DNA from: Candidatus Rhodobacter oscarellae
GTDB lineage: Bacteria; Pseudomonadota; Alphaproteobacteria; Rhodobacterales; Rhodobacteraceae
Length of the DNA: 64,000 nt
Direction of reading: 5' to 3'
Assembly: GCF_001078595.1 (NCBI RefSeq)
Contig: NZ_LFTY01000002.1
Span: forward strand, 2,599,773-2,663,772
Below are positions 1 to 8,634 of the stretch, piece after piece (the stretch's first letter is position 1; every line of letters starts with the position of its first letter). The position numbers and the translations under genes were made by a program. Under the pieces are notes generated by a model. The model was not told where the DNA came from. It searched no databases and saw only the letters and a program-made list of their open reading frames with translations.

Positions 1-119
1 TCCGGCCCGCGAACCCCATGCAGTCCGCCCGGTGCTGGTCGGCTGAGATCAGCAATATGTTCGGCCGGCTCATTGCGGCGGGTTCCGGCTCATTGGTTAA
101 GGAAGTGTCGCGCGAATCA

Positions 120-135
120 AGTTGACGCGTCAACT
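120..135. promoter_or_regulatory. Perfect 16-bp palindrome, possible operator
   Basis: The sequence AGTTGACGCGTCAACT is a perfect inverted repeat with no spacer. It lies about 180 bp before the tRNA-Gly in a region with no convincing gene, so it could be an operator for something left of the window. Function is inference; only the symmetry is seen. Nothing else supportable was found in positions 1-313. Confidence 0.3.
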
Positions 136-313
136 GAATACCCCTCCAATTGCGCCGCGGGGCCGGATGCGATTCCACGCGACCGCGCCCGGCTGGCCCG
201 GCGCAGAGCCCATCCCGCCGCGTAACCGCCCGCAAACCCGCGCCCAGGCGCCAGCTTTCGCGTCACGTCGCCTTGACCCTCCAGGCCCCATGCCCTAACC
301 ACAGCCTCGGATT

Positions 314-387
314 GCGGGCGTTGTGTAGTGGTAAGACCTTAGCCTTCCAAGCTAATGACGCGGGTTCGATTCCCGCCGCCCGCTCCA
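314..387 (+). tRNA. tRNA-Gly (anticodon UCC)
   Basis: A 74-nt cloverleaf can be drawn. The acceptor stem GCGGGCG pairs with CGCCCGC. The D arm is short. The anticodon loop CTTCCAA gives UCC, which reads GGA/GGG glycine codons. The T loop GGTTCGATTCC is canonical, the discriminator is U, and the CCA tail is encoded. The exostosin-like gene starts 35 bp downstream on the same strand. Confidence 0.93.
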
Positions 388-422
388 AACCGACCCGAGA
401 TAACGGGGCCGCTGATACGAAG

Positions 423-1427
423 ATGCCTTTCCGCCGCAGCCAGCCCCAACCGCCCTACCCGCCTGAGCAAGACGAGACGCGCTGCCTCTTTGTGGGCTCC
501 AAGGGGCTGATGAAGCTCTGCGAGACGCGCCAGCCGGGGCCGAATGACGTGGCAGAGCGCTGGAGCCCCTGGGCGCTGCGCGCTCACCGGCCCGGCGGGC
601 GCATCTATGTCCACGCCCCCGCCCTGGCGCATTTCGCGCGCTGGAGCTTACCGCTGATCCGCAAGCCCTTCGTGCTGGTCTCGGGCGACGCGGTGCTGGA
701 TGTCAGCCCGGACGCGCTTGGCCCGCGCCGGATGCGCCGCATCCTGGAGCACCCACATCTGATCCGCTGGCACGCGCAGAATTGCGGGCACGACCATCCC
801 AAGCTGGCACCGATGCCGCTGGGCCTCGACTACCACACCATTGGCCGCAACCGCCGCCCAGAATGGGGCCCGCAGGCCTCGCCGCTGGCGCAGGAGGCCG
901 AGCTGCACCGGGTGCGCGAACGGGCGGCGGCGCTGGAGCGGCGCGATCCCCGGGCCTATTCCAACTGGCATTTCGTGCTGGGCAACGGCGACCGGGCGGA
1001 GGTGATCAAGCAGCTCCCGCCCGAGGCCACCGAGTACCAGCCCGCACGGCAACCGCGCCTGGCCACCTGGCAGCGCAACGCCGCGTTTGCCTTTACCATC
1101 AGCCCGCGCGGGCGCGGCATGGACTGCCACCGCACCTGGGAGGGGATCCTTCTGGGCGCGATCCCGGTGATCCCCGACCTGCCGATCAACCGCCTGTTCG
1201 CGGACCTGCCCGTGGTGATCGTCCAGGACTGGCGGCGGGTCACGCCCGGCTTTCTGGCCGAGCAGCGCGCGCGCATCTTGTCCCAGAGCTTTGACTTCGC
1301 CCCGGTGCTGCTGGAGACCTGGCGCCGCAGGCTCTTTGGCCTGCCCGACCTGCCGCCGCTGCGCATGGGATACGCCGAGTTCATGGCGCTCGGCCCCGAG
1401 GCTCTGCGCGCCCACGCCATGCGCTAA
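423..1427 (+). CDS. Exostosin-family glycosyltransferase-like protein
   Basis: A 334-residue predicted cytoplasmic protein without a signal peptide or membrane segment. Residues about 225-250 carry the motif SPRGRGMDCHRTWEGILLGA followed by IPVI, typical of the C-terminal nucleotide-sugar-binding part of exostosin/GT47-like glycosyltransferases, where Cys, His, Arg and Glu are conserved. The frame is open upstream through the tRNA-Gly, so the ATG at 423 was chosen because it lies after the tRNA and opens the part that looks like protein. The acceptor and donor sugars cannot be read from the sequence. The gene stands alone between tRNA-Gly and the TAXI receptor and probably acts on a surface glycan. 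Family assignment is fairly firm; enzymatic activity is inferred. Confidence 0.75.
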   Translation: MPFRRSQPQPPYPPEQDETRCLFVGSKGLMKLCETRQPGPNDVAERWSPWALRAHRPGGRIYVHAPALAHFARWSLPLIRKPFVLVSGDAVLDVSPDALGPRRMRRILEHPHLIRWHAQNCGHDHPKLAPMPLGLDYHTIGRNRRPEWGPQASPLAQEAELHRVRERAAALERRDPRAYSNWHFVLGNGDRAEVIKQLPPEATEYQPARQPRLATWQRNAAFAFTISPRGRGMDCHRTWEGILLGAIPVIPDLPINRLFADLPVVIVQDWRRVTPGFLAEQRARILSQSFDFAPVLLETWRRRLFGLPDLPPLRMGYAEFMALGPEALRAHAMR

Positions 1428-1527
1428 AACGCTTGACGCATGGGGCCTCTGCCTGCTCGGATGCGGGTGAGCGCCGTTGCACGCCCCGCATAAGGGGCGG
1501 CATCGGGGCGCCAATTGGGAGGAAATC

Positions 1528-2571
1528 ATGTTCAAGTCATTCATCCTGGCCGGGGCCGTCGCGTCCCTTGGCCTGGCCACCGGCGCGTTCGCGCAGGCCA
1601 ACCTGACCGCCGAGACCGCCGCCCCCGGCTCTACGCCCGGCGTCTCTGTGCTGGCCCTGGCCGAGGTCGCCAGCAAGGCCGGCGTGGCCGACATCCAGGT
1701 CGCCACCGGGCAGACGCTGACCAACTCGGTGCAGAACGTCGCCGAGGGCAAGACCGACATCGCCGCCGCGCCCTTCATACTGCCCTTCCTGCTGTCCCGC
1801 GGCGTCGGGCCCTACGCCAAGATCGGCAAGGAGACGGGCGCCGAGCTGGCCGCGCAGGTCGCGGTGCTCTACACCTACCGGATCTCGGTGCAGGGGCTTT
1901 ACGCCTATGACAGCGCCGCCGTGGCCGGCTGGGAGGACCTAAAGGGGCGCACCATCTTCAACGGGCCGCCGCGCGGGGCCGCGCTGACCAACGCGCGCAA
2001 CCTGGTGAAGCTGGTGGCCGGGCTGGCCGAGGGCGACGACTATACCGGCGTGCAGGTCAACTGGGGCCAGGCGGTGAAGACGATCCGCGACGGCTCGGCG
2101 GAGGCGTTCGTGCTGCCGATGAGCTTCCCCGACGGGCGCGTGACCGCCGCGGTGTCCTCGGGCGACATGACGATCTGGTCGCTGCCCAAGGCGCTTTATG
2201 AGAGCGAGACTTTCACCAAATACACCGGCATCCCCGGCACCGTGCCCGTCGCGCTGCCGATCTCGCAGATGGGCTATACCGGCGGCGTGACCGTGGCCTC
2301 CGAGGACGACCTCTATCGCGGCCCCGGCACCGTGGGCGGCGAGATCGTGAACGTTGCGATGGATTTCGAGCTAGCCAAGGCGCTGACCGCCGCCTTCCTT
2401 GAGGGCCTGGGCACCTACCACGGCAAGGCGCCCTTCATGCCGAACGCCTGGCATGGCGAGACGGATGTGGCCTTCACCGACCTCTGCGGCGCCAGCGGGT
2501 TAAAGTACCACCCCGGCGCCGTGGCGGCCTGGGAAGAGGCGGGCTATACGATCCCGGACTGCGCCAAGTAG
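1528..2571 (+). CDS. TAXI-family TRAP transporter solute-binding protein
   Basis: A 347-residue periplasmic receptor. Residues 1-23 form a Sec signal peptide ending in the cleavage site AFA-Q. The body resembles the TAXI (TRAP-associated extracytoplasmic immunogenic) family, which delivers organic acids to a fused DctQM-type permease. The start follows a GGAGG ribosome site at 1518-1522; an upstream in-frame start at 1477 was rejected because it would bury the signal peptide. No permease gene is adjacent, so this is an orphan receptor, perhaps working with a permease elsewhere. It converges with the DUF2254 gene 33 bp away. The ligand is unknown. Confidence 0.82.
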   Translation: MFKSFILAGAVASLGLATGAFAQANLTAETAAPGSTPGVSVLALAEVASKAGVADIQVATGQTLTNSVQNVAEGKTDIAAAPFILPFLLSRGVGPYAKIGKETGAELAAQVAVLYTYRISVQGLYAYDSAAVAGWEDLKGRTIFNGPPRGAALTNARNLVKLVAGLAEGDDYTGVQVNWGQAVKTIRDGSAEAFVLPMSFPDGRVTAAVSSGDMTIWSLPKALYESETFTKYTGIPGTVPVALPISQMGYTGGVTVASEDDLYRGPGTVGGEIVNVAMDFELAKALTAAFLEGLGTYHGKAPFMPNAWHGETDVAFTDLCGASGLKYHPGAVAAWEEAGYTIPDCAK

Positions 2572-2604
2572 CGCGGGGTCGCGCGCGGCGGGGCGTGCCC
2601 CGTC

Positions 2605-3870
2605 CTACACCCGCTCCGCCAGTTCGGTGACGCGCGCGCGGTGCTCCTCCAGCGCCAGCGCGGGCTGCGCCAGCCGCAGCGCGCGATCCGAGGCCGCGCG
2701 GGCGGCGCGCGCCATGGTCTCGTCCCCGCTGGACGCAAGCAGTGCCAGGGTCTTTTGCAGCCGGATCTGCACCTCGACGGTGCCCGCCCCGTCCCGCGCG
2801 ATGGGATCAAAGGCATCGCGGACAAGCTCGTCCGCCGTCACCGAGGCCATCCAGATCCGCGGCAGCAGGGGCTCTTTCTCGCTGCTGGTCTCGTCGCGGT
2901 AATCCGACAGCACCCGCGCCAGCCGCGTTAGGATGTCGATCGCCGTGCCTGGGTCGTTCACGCCGGGCGACAGCGCGCGCTGCGCGATCTCGCTAAGCAC
3001 GATCACGCCAAAGCGCGGGTCCTGCTCGAACACCCGCCGGTCGGCGATGGTGAAGGCGCGCCGCAGCCGCGCCTCGTCCAGCTCGGCAGTGTAGTAAACC
3101 AGCGTGTCGCCGGGAGAGACCAGCTCGCCCGGCTGCACCGCCACATAGACGTTGCCGTCGCCCGAGCGCGCCGCGCTGCTGAGCGTCTTGAGGTCGATAT
3201 GCTGGATATAGCCCGTGTCCCAGGCGGTGAAGCTCGCCGCCCGCGCCGGCACCTCCAGGTGCCCCGCCGTCAAGGGCCGCGCCCCCAGGCAGGGCAGCGC
3301 CCGGCGCGCGTCCAGTGCTGCAAGCGCCGCCGCCTCGATCTTGCGCGAGGTCGCCGTGACCGAGCCCAGCTCGGCGATATGCGTGATCCAGCGCAGGATC
3401 GCCCAGATCACCAGCGCGATCACCACCAGCGTCAGCCCCAGGATCACCGTCACCGTGGCCCCGTCAAACAGCCCCGTGCCCAGGAAGATCACATCCACCA
3501 GCGAGAAGATGAACGCGCCCAAAAACATCGCCAGCACGTTCTGCGTCACCCGGTCCTCGATCAGCACCTGATGGCTGCGCGGGGTCACCTGCGCCGAGGC
3601 GCTGGTGCGCGCCGAGATGATCACCGACAGCGAGAAGATCGTCACCGCCAGCATCGAGGACGCCAGGATCTGCAAGAGCCGCGTCACCGCGTCCACGGTC
3701 ACGATATCGGCCAGGCCCTCCGGGACCAGCGGCGCCATGTATGGCGCGATGCTGGCCGCCGCCACCGCGACGACCGAGATCACCGCCGTGCGCACGCCGA
3801 TCTGGCGCGAGGCGCGCCAGAACCTGAAATACCGCCGGGATGCAATCGTGCGATCCATGCGCGGCACCAT
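2605..3870 (-). CDS. DUF2254 family membrane protein
   Basis: A predicted inner-membrane protein of about 421 residues. The N-terminal half has four hydrophobic segments: around residues 20-45, 65-90, 110-135 and 140-165. The C-terminal half is soluble and matches the conserved DUF2254 part, with the pattern GYIQHID, a GD.YVAVQPGELV stretch and RALSPGVNDPGTA near the middle. The family has no established biochemical role. Two near starts exist, ATG at 3870 and at 3858; 3870 was chosen for the GAGG four bases upstream. A longer start at 4101 would run through tRNA-Ala and was rejected. Monocistronic. Confidence 0.8.
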   Translation of the reverse strand: MVPRMDRTIASRRYFRFWRASRQIGVRTAVISVVAVAAASIAPYMAPLVPEGLADIVTVDAVTRLLQILASSMLAVTIFSLSVIISARTSASAQVTPRSHQVLIEDRVTQNVLAMFLGAFIFSLVDVIFLGTGLFDGATVTVILGLTLVVIALVIWAILRWITHIAELGSVTATSRKIEAAALAALDARRALPCLGARPLTAGHLEVPARAASFTAWDTGYIQHIDLKTLSSAARSGDGNVYVAVQPGELVSPGDTLVYYTAELDEARLRRAFTIADRRVFEQDPRFGVIVLSEIAQRALSPGVNDPGTAIDILTRLARVLSDYRDETSSEKEPLLPRIWMASVTADELVRDAFDPIARDGAGTVEVQIRLQKTLALLASSGDETMARAARAASDRALRLAQPALALEEHRARVTELAERV

Positions 3871-3963
3871 GGAGCCTCGCGCCCCGAGGGACAAGCCTCT
3901 GAGCCCTGAACGCGGGCGGGATATTGACAACCGGCGGCACTGGGGTCCATCTACGCGCCATGT

Positions 3964-4039
<76 letters not shown>

Positions 4040-4169
4040 ATTCCCTGGGTTTCATAGCGGCCTCTGCCGGCCCGCGCGCTTTGGTTGGCGCGCTGTGGCA
4101 AGCGGCGGCCGGCGCCCGAATTGGTCGCAGCTCTTGGCCTGGAGGGGCGTTGCCACCTTGACGCTCGCG

Positions 4170-4367
4170 CAACCCGGGCAGCGGCCGACCTGGAGGTCGC
4201 TTGCGCAACGGGTCAAGCAACGACGACATCTCTGGAAACCGAAACGGATCAAGTAGATGCGACGTCGCAAAAGCGGCCTCCTGGGGGAGGTCGGCCGCTG
4301 CCCGAGGCAAGCTCGGGCGGTTGCTCTGCTTGGGTTCCGTCGCGTCTGGTGTCGGCAAGCGTTGCTG
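4170..4367. repeat. Dispersed intergenic repeat, copy 1
   Basis: About 200 bp that closely matches 37671-37906. Shared blocks include CGGGCAGCGGCCGACC, CGTCGCAAAAGCGGCC, GCCCGAGGCAAGCTCG and GTCGGCAAGCGTTGCT. The left about 100 bp align without gaps; the centre of copy 2 carries an extra about 40 bp. On the minus strand both copies could encode a short basic peptide containing RKRPPGRPLPGL, but many differences change residues, so coding is doubtful. It fills most of the 360-bp gap between tRNA-Ala and the MATE gene. Confidence 0.7.
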
Positions 4368-4399
4368 GGGCCTTGCGCACCCAATTCGCCCAGAACCGC

Positions 4400-5794
4400 T
4401 TACTTGCGCAGATGCAAGAGGCTCATCAGCCTTGACTGGCGGTCGAAATGGCCCTTCTCGGGCACCTTCACGACCTCGGCGGTGCTCATCACCCGCAGCG
4501 CCAGCCCCCAGGTCAGCAGGCCAAAGATCACCCCGCCCAGCGCCTGCCCGATCAGCACCCCCGGCGCGCCCAGCCAGGCGCTGAACAGGATCACCGGCGG
4601 GATCGTGCCCAGCGTGTGCCGCCCCCAGTTTATCCAGGTCGAGTAATACGGGTGCCCCAGGTTGTTGAACGCGGCGTTGCCCACGAACATTGCGCCGCTG
4701 AAGAAGAAGGTCAGCGCCAGGGGCCCGCAGAACAGGTAGACCAGCGTCAGGGTCAGGCCCTGGGCCTCAAACAGCGCCGCGATGGGCCCGCGCAGCCCGA
4801 ACAGCAGCGCCGAGATCACCAGGACCACGACGGCGGTGAATATGATGCCGTCGCGGAAGGCGCCGCGCACCCGCTCGTGCTGCCCGGCGCCGTAGTTCTG
4901 CCCGATCACCGGGCCGATGGCGCCCGACAGCGCAAAGATCACCCCGAAGGCCACCGGCGTGATGCGCCCCACGATGGCCATGCCCGCCACGGCCTGCTCG
5001 CCATAGGCGGCCATGGAGCGGGTGACATAGGCCTGCCCGATGGGCGTGGCCAGCTGGGTCAGGATGGCGGGGAAGGCGATCAGCAGAACCGGGCGCAGAT
5101 CCAGGGCCAGGCCCTTCAGATCCGGCGGCTCCAGCCCGCCATGGTGGCGGTAGATCGGGATGATCGCGGTGACACCGATGGTGATGCGGGCGGCCACGCT
5201 GGCCCAGGCCGCGCCAGCCAGCTCCATGTCCAGCCCGAAGATCAGGATCGGGTCCAGCACCGCGTTCACCACCCCGCCCCAGACCGTGGCCATCATCGCG
5301 CGCCGCGCGTCGCCATGGGCGCGCAGGATGGCGCCGCCGATCATGCCCACCATCAGGAAGGGCAGCGATGGCACAATGATCTGCAGGTACTCCACCGCCA
5401 GCACAAGCGTCTCGCCCGAGGCGCCCATCAGCGCCGCCAGGGCCTCTAGGTTCAGCCAGACCGCGAAGGCGAAGAGCGCCCCGAAGACCACCGCGTAGAT
5501 CAGCGCGTGCGAGGCCTGCTGCCGGGCCTTCTCGCCGTCGCCTGCGCCTAGGGCCCGCGCCACCAGGGCCCCCGCTGCGATGGCCATGCCGATGCCGAAG
5601 GAGGTGGTGAAGAACAGGATCGCGCCGGCATAGCCGATCGCCGCCGCCAGCTCGTCCTTGCCCAGCCAGGAGATAAAGATCATGTCGACGAAATCGACGA
5701 TGAAGACCGCCATCAGGCCGACGGACGCGGTGAGGGACATCACCGCGATGTGCCGCATCAGGTTGCCTTCTAGGAATTTGGCCTGCTCGGACAT
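4400..5794 (-). CDS. MATE family efflux transporter
   Basis: A 464-residue polytopic membrane protein with about 12 hydrophobic segments arranged as two six-helix halves, the usual size and shape of MATE (multi antimicrobial extrusion) exporters that swap Na+ or H+ for drugs or metabolites. The first half begins IAVMSLTASVGLMAVFIVDF and holds FISWLGKDELAA; the second half has PIGQAYVTRS and GQNYGAGQHERVR, both typical of the family. The start ATG at 5794 directly precedes the first helix after a short amphipathic leader. The gene stands alone. A second MATE gene lies at 29837-31189 on the other strand; the two differ clearly and are not a recent duplicate. Substrate unknown. Confidence 0.9.
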   Translation of the reverse strand: MSEQAKFLEGNLMRHIAVMSLTASVGLMAVFIVDFVDMIFISWLGKDELAAAIGYAGAILFFTTSFGIGMAIAAGALVARALGAGDGEKARQQASHALIYAVVFGALFAFAVWLNLEALAALMGASGETLVLAVEYLQIIVPSLPFLMVGMIGGAILRAHGDARRAMMATVWGGVVNAVLDPILIFGLDMELAGAAWASVAARITIGVTAIIPIYRHHGGLEPPDLKGLALDLRPVLLIAFPAILTQLATPIGQAYVTRSMAAYGEQAVAGMAIVGRITPVAFGVIFALSGAIGPVIGQNYGAGQHERVRGAFRDGIIFTAVVVLVISALLFGLRGPIAALFEAQGLTLTLVYLFCGPLALTFFFSGAMFVGNAAFNNLGHPYYSTWINWGRHTLGTIPPVILFSAWLGAPGVLIGQALGGVIFGLLTWGLALRVMSTAEVVKVPEKGHFDRQSRLMSLLHLRK

Positions 5795-5928
5795 GCGCCC
5801 ACCCCGCCATCAATGGGCCGACCCTACGCCGAATCCGCGCAAACGCAATTGCGCAGTCGCCTCCGCGCGGCTGGGTGCGACCATTTGGGCGCTGCAGGTT
5901 GCTTTCCGCCGCGGCTAAGAACGCCGTG

Positions 5929-6279
5929 ATGTCAATAGGCTACGCTCTAAAACTGCCACTCTTGCTGGTGCTCCTTTTGGGGCTGGCGACGGCGCAGCCT
6001 GGGCTGCACCACGGCGCGCCGGACCGTGATACGGCGCTTCTGGACACGCTCGCGCTTTTGGGCATGGCGGATGACATCTGCGGCGACGCGGGCGACGCGT
6101 CGCACCTGCCCTGCGAGGGCTGCGCGGCCGCCGCGGCGCCGGGCCCTACGGGTCCCTCTCACGAGATCGGCCAAACCGTCAGCCTGCTGCGCCGCACCCT
6201 GCCCGCGCTCGGGCCCGTGATCGCAAGAGCGCCCTCCGGCCGGCACGGCATCCGCGCGCCCCCGACCCGTCTCCTTTAG
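5929..6279 (+). CDS. Small exported protein next to ycnI-like gene (DUF2946-like)
   Basis: A 116-residue protein with a hydrophobic N-terminal segment (residues about 8-22, LPLLLVLLLGLA) followed by a His/Asp-rich region and a Cys pair in CDIC-type spacing (DICGDAG, then LPCEGC). Small Cys/His proteins of this form, sometimes called DUF2946, are common beside copper-handling genes; that label is tentative. It lies 33 bp before the YcnI gene on the same strand, so the two are probably co-transcribed and the role may be periplasmic copper handling. The ATG at 5929 was chosen because it places the hydrophobic segment at the N-terminus. Confidence 0.55.
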   Translation: MSIGYALKLPLLLVLLLGLATAQPGLHHGAPDRDTALLDTLALLGMADDICGDAGDASHLPCEGCAAAAAPGPTGPSHEIGQTVSLLRRTLPALGPVIARAPSGRHGIRAPPTRLL

Positions 6280-6312
6280 ACCAAACCACAACATCATCTC
6301 TAGGAGACATCT

Positions 6313-6834
6313 ATGAAAACCACCTTCACCGCGGCCGTCGCCGCGACCCTCGCCCTATCCGCCTCCCAGGCCGCGGCCCATGCCTCGCTGGAAGTCAAGG
6401 AGGCCGCGCTTAACGCCAACTACAAGGCCGTGATGCGCGTCAGCCACGGCTGCGCCGGCCAGGCCACCGAGAGCGTGACCATCACGATCCCAGAGGGCGT
6501 CATCAACGCCAAACCAAAGCCCAAACCGGGCTGGGAGCTGACCACGGTGGTGGAGCCCTACGCGCGCACTTACGAATACCACGGGCAGCGCAGCGAGGGC
6601 GTCACCTCGATCACCTGGACCGGACGGCTGGAGGACGCCCATTACGACGAGTTCATCTTCCGGGCGCGCATCACGGACGCGTTCGAACCGGGGCAGATGC
6701 TCTACTTTCCAACGGTGCAGACCTGCGCGGATGGGTCACTGGAATGGGTGGTGATCCCGGTCGCGGGAGAGGAGCGCCCGCGCCGCCCGGCGCCGGGGCT
6801 CAAGCTGCTCGAGGGCGGCCACGCGCATCACTAG
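6313..6834 (+). CDS. YcnI-family (DUF1775) copper-binding protein
   Basis: A 173-residue exported protein. A signal peptide of about 22 residues ends AAA, so the mature protein starts with HASLEV. An N-terminal histidine after cleavage is the copper-binding brace of YcnI/DUF1775 domains. The body has the family pattern HGC...VTITIPEGV and a later tryptophan-rich WELTTV. In other bacteria the protein binds copper in the periplasm and often sits beside CopC/CopD or PCu(A)C genes; here the only partner is the small Cys/His protein just upstream. A GC-rich hairpin follows the stop. Family call is strong. Confidence 0.88.
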   Translation: MKTTFTAAVAATLALSASQAAAHASLEVKEAALNANYKAVMRVSHGCAGQATESVTITIPEGVINAKPKPKPGWELTTVVEPYARTYEYHGQRSEGVTSITWTGRLEDAHYDEFIFRARITDAFEPGQMLYFPTVQTCADGSLEWVVIPVAGEERPRRPAPGLKLLEGGHAHH

Positions 6835-6844
6835 AGGCATAAGA

Positions 6845-6865
6845 GGGGCGGCCCGGCGCCGCCCC
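6845..6865 (+). terminator. GC-rich hairpin after ycnI-like gene
   Basis: GGGGCGGC and GCCGCCCC form an 8-bp stem around a 5-nt loop, 11 bp after the stop codon of the YcnI gene. There is no U-run on the plus strand, so termination strength is uncertain. Confidence 0.35.
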
Positions 6866-7042
6866 CAAAGCCCATCGCCTGCGTCAAAAAACTGGGCGTC
6901 GCCGCGCGCCCAGCTTTAAAGAAAGAGCGTGCGGAAGCACTCATTTGGATCACGCCACCGGCGCCTAGAGGCGGGGCTTGACCTGCAGCACAGGTTTCAC
7001 CTCGGCCATCTCGGGCCCGCGCTCGTGGCCGGTCACCGCCTC
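6855..7042. repeat. Degenerate direct repeat of gltX 3' end, copy 1
   Basis: Positions 6855-7042 match 7107-7292 with an offset of about 250 bp and few mismatches. The repeated segment covers the gltX terminator, the stop codon and roughly the last 75 coding bases of gltX, so it is a tandem duplication of the gene's 3' end. Confidence 0.8.
6886..6913 (-). terminator. Rho-independent terminator, outer (duplicated) copy
   Basis: Read on the minus strand, CTGGGCG and CGCCCAG form a 7-bp stem, followed at once by six U residues. It lies after the gltX remnant and is a better terminator than the copy next to the intact gene, which has four U residues. Confidence 0.65.
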
Positions 7043-7126
7043 CGGTGGCAGCGCCGCGATATGCCGGACGGTCAGCGGCAGCAGGTAGACCTCGTCGACC
7101 TTGGTCGGCGCCGCCCCAAAGCCCAT
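6965..7126 (-). pseudogene. Truncated gltX 3' duplicate (53-codon remnant)
   Basis: An ATG-started minus-strand frame of 53 codons. Its first part, APTKVDEVYLLPLTVRHIAA, matches the gltX segment APTKFDEADLLPLTARHIAA (DNA about 7590-7660). It then joins, in frame, to the last 24 residues of GltX, ending LQVKPRL. About 100 codons that separate the two parts in the intact gene are missing. It is therefore an internally deleted tandem duplicate. It could still be translated, but no function is suggested by its sequence; decay is the simpler reading. Confidence 0.75.
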
Positions 7127-7292
7127 CGCCTGCACCAGAAAACTGGGCGTCGCCGCGCGCCCAGCTTAAAAAAAGAGCGTGCGGAAGCACTCATTTGGAT
7201 CACGCCACCGGCGCCTAGAGGCGGGGCTTGACCTGCAGCAGCGGCATCACGTCGGCCATCTCGGGCCCGCGCTCGCGGCCTGTGACGGCCTT
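7107..7292. repeat. Direct repeat of gltX 3' end, copy 2
   Basis: This is the partner of 6855-7042. It includes the terminator and the true 3' end of the intact gltX gene. Confidence 0.8.
7139..7164 (-). terminator. Rho-independent terminator of gltX, inner copy
   Basis: The same 7-bp stem as at 6886-6913 (CTGGGCG/CGCCCAG on the minus strand), followed by UUUUC. It is 51 bp after the gltX stop codon and is preceded by an A-run, as expected for a bacterial terminator. Confidence 0.6.
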
Positions 7293-8537
7293 GCGCAGCG
7301 GCATGAACAGCCCGCGGCCCTTGCGCCCGGTGGCCTCTTTGACCGCGGCGGTCCAGCTGCCCCAAGTGCCGGCATCATAGGGCGCATCTGGCAGCATCGC
7401 GAGGGCCTGGGCGACAAAGTCGCGATCCTCGTTATCCACCAGCGGCGCGGCCCCGTCGCGGAACAGCGCCCACCACTCGGCCATCCCGGCGCGGGTGGCG
7501 ATGTTCTCGCGCACCACGTTCCAGAAGGCCTCGGCCTTGTCGCCCGGCACGCCGAGCGCTGCGATCTCGCCGGCCACCGCCGCCAGCGGCAGCGCCGCGA
7601 TATGCCGCGCGGTCAGCGGCAGCAGGTCGGCCTCGTCGAACTTGGTCGGCGCGGTGCCAAAGCGCGAGATGTCGAAGCCCTCGATCAGCTCGTCCATGGA
7701 GCCGCGCAGCTCCACCGGGTCGCTTGATCCCAGCCGCGCCATGTGGCTCAGCACCGCCATCGGCTCCAGCCCCTGGGCGCGCAGATCGCGCAGCGACAGG
7801 GTGCCCAGCCGCTTGGACAGCGCCTCGCCCTGCGGGCCGGTCAGCAGCGAGTGATGCGCGAAATGCGGCACCTGCCCGCCCAGCGCCTGGATGATCTGGA
7901 TCTGCGTGGCGGTGTTGGTGATGTGGTCGGCGCCGCGCACCACATGGGTGACGCCCATCTCGGTGTCGTCCACCACCGAGGCGATGGTGTAAAGCACCTG
8001 CCCGTCCTGGCGGATCAGCACCGGGTCGCTGACCGAGGCCGCGTCAATCGAGGTCTCGCCCGCGATCAGGTCGGCCCATTCGATGCGCGCGTGGTCCAGC
8101 TGGAACCGCCAGACGCCCTGCCCGCGCTCGGCGCGCAGCGCCGCCCTCTCGTCCTCGGACAGCGCCAGGGCGGCGCGGTCATAGACCGGCGGCTTGCCCA
8201 TGTTGAGCTGCTTCTTGCGCTTGAGGTCCAGCTCCACCGGCGTCTCGAAGGCCTCATAGAACCGCCCCGCCTCGCGCAGCTTGTCGGCGGCGGCGGCGTA
8301 GCGGTCTAGCCGGTCTGACTGCCGCTCGATCCGGTCCCAGGTCAGGCCCAGCCATTCCAGATCCTCCTGGATCGCGTCGGCATAGGCCTGGGTCGAGCGC
8401 TCTGGGTCGGTGTCGTCGAGCCGCAGGATGAAGGTGCCGCCGGCCTTGCGCGCGATGAGGTAGTTCATCAGCGCGGCGCGCAGGTTGCCGATATGCAGAT
8501 AGCCGGTGGGTGAGGGTGCGAAACGCGTGGTTGTCAT
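7215..8537 (-). CDS. gltX: Glutamate--tRNA ligase
   Basis: A 440-residue class I aminoacyl-tRNA synthetase that charges tRNA-Glu with glutamate in the cytoplasm. The N-terminal Rossmann catalytic domain starts RFAPSPTGYLHIGN, the HIGH-class ATP motif, and continues with FILRLDDTDPERS. The KMSKS-class loop is ALSKRLG near residue 235. The anticodon-binding helical domain fills the C-terminal third. The ATG at 8537 follows AAGGAG and sits directly before the catalytic domain. At 440 residues it matches the shorter of the two GltX types that Rhodobacterales commonly carry, so a second gene elsewhere is likely. Its 3' end and terminator have been duplicated downstream. Confidence 0.95.
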   Translation of the reverse strand: MTTTRFAPSPTGYLHIGNLRAALMNYLIARKAGGTFILRLDDTDPERSTQAYADAIQEDLEWLGLTWDRIERQSDRLDRYAAAADKLREAGRFYEAFETPVELDLKRKKQLNMGKPPVYDRAALALSEDERAALRAERGQGVWRFQLDHARIEWADLIAGETSIDAASVSDPVLIRQDGQVLYTIASVVDDTEMGVTHVVRGADHITNTATQIQIIQALGGQVPHFAHHSLLTGPQGEALSKRLGTLSLRDLRAQGLEPMAVLSHMARLGSSDPVELRGSMDELIEGFDISRFGTAPTKFDEADLLPLTARHIAALPLAAVAGEIAALGVPGDKAEAFWNVVRENIATRAGMAEWWALFRDGAAPLVDNEDRDFVAQALAMLPDAPYDAGTWGSWTAAVKEATGRKGRGLFMPLRKAVTGRERGPEMADVMPLLQVKPRL

Positions 8538-8634
8538 GGGCGGGAACTCCTTGCGCGCGCTCTTGTCACAGCCCTGCCGCGATGTCCACCGGCGCGCCGC
8601 GAGGACGCCCCGCGGGCGGACCGAGCGGCCCCTC

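Noticed and set aside
150-422. N-terminal extension of the exostosin-like gene
   Set aside because: The extended frame runs through the tRNA-Gly gene; the ATG at 423 follows the tRNA and starts the protein-like part.
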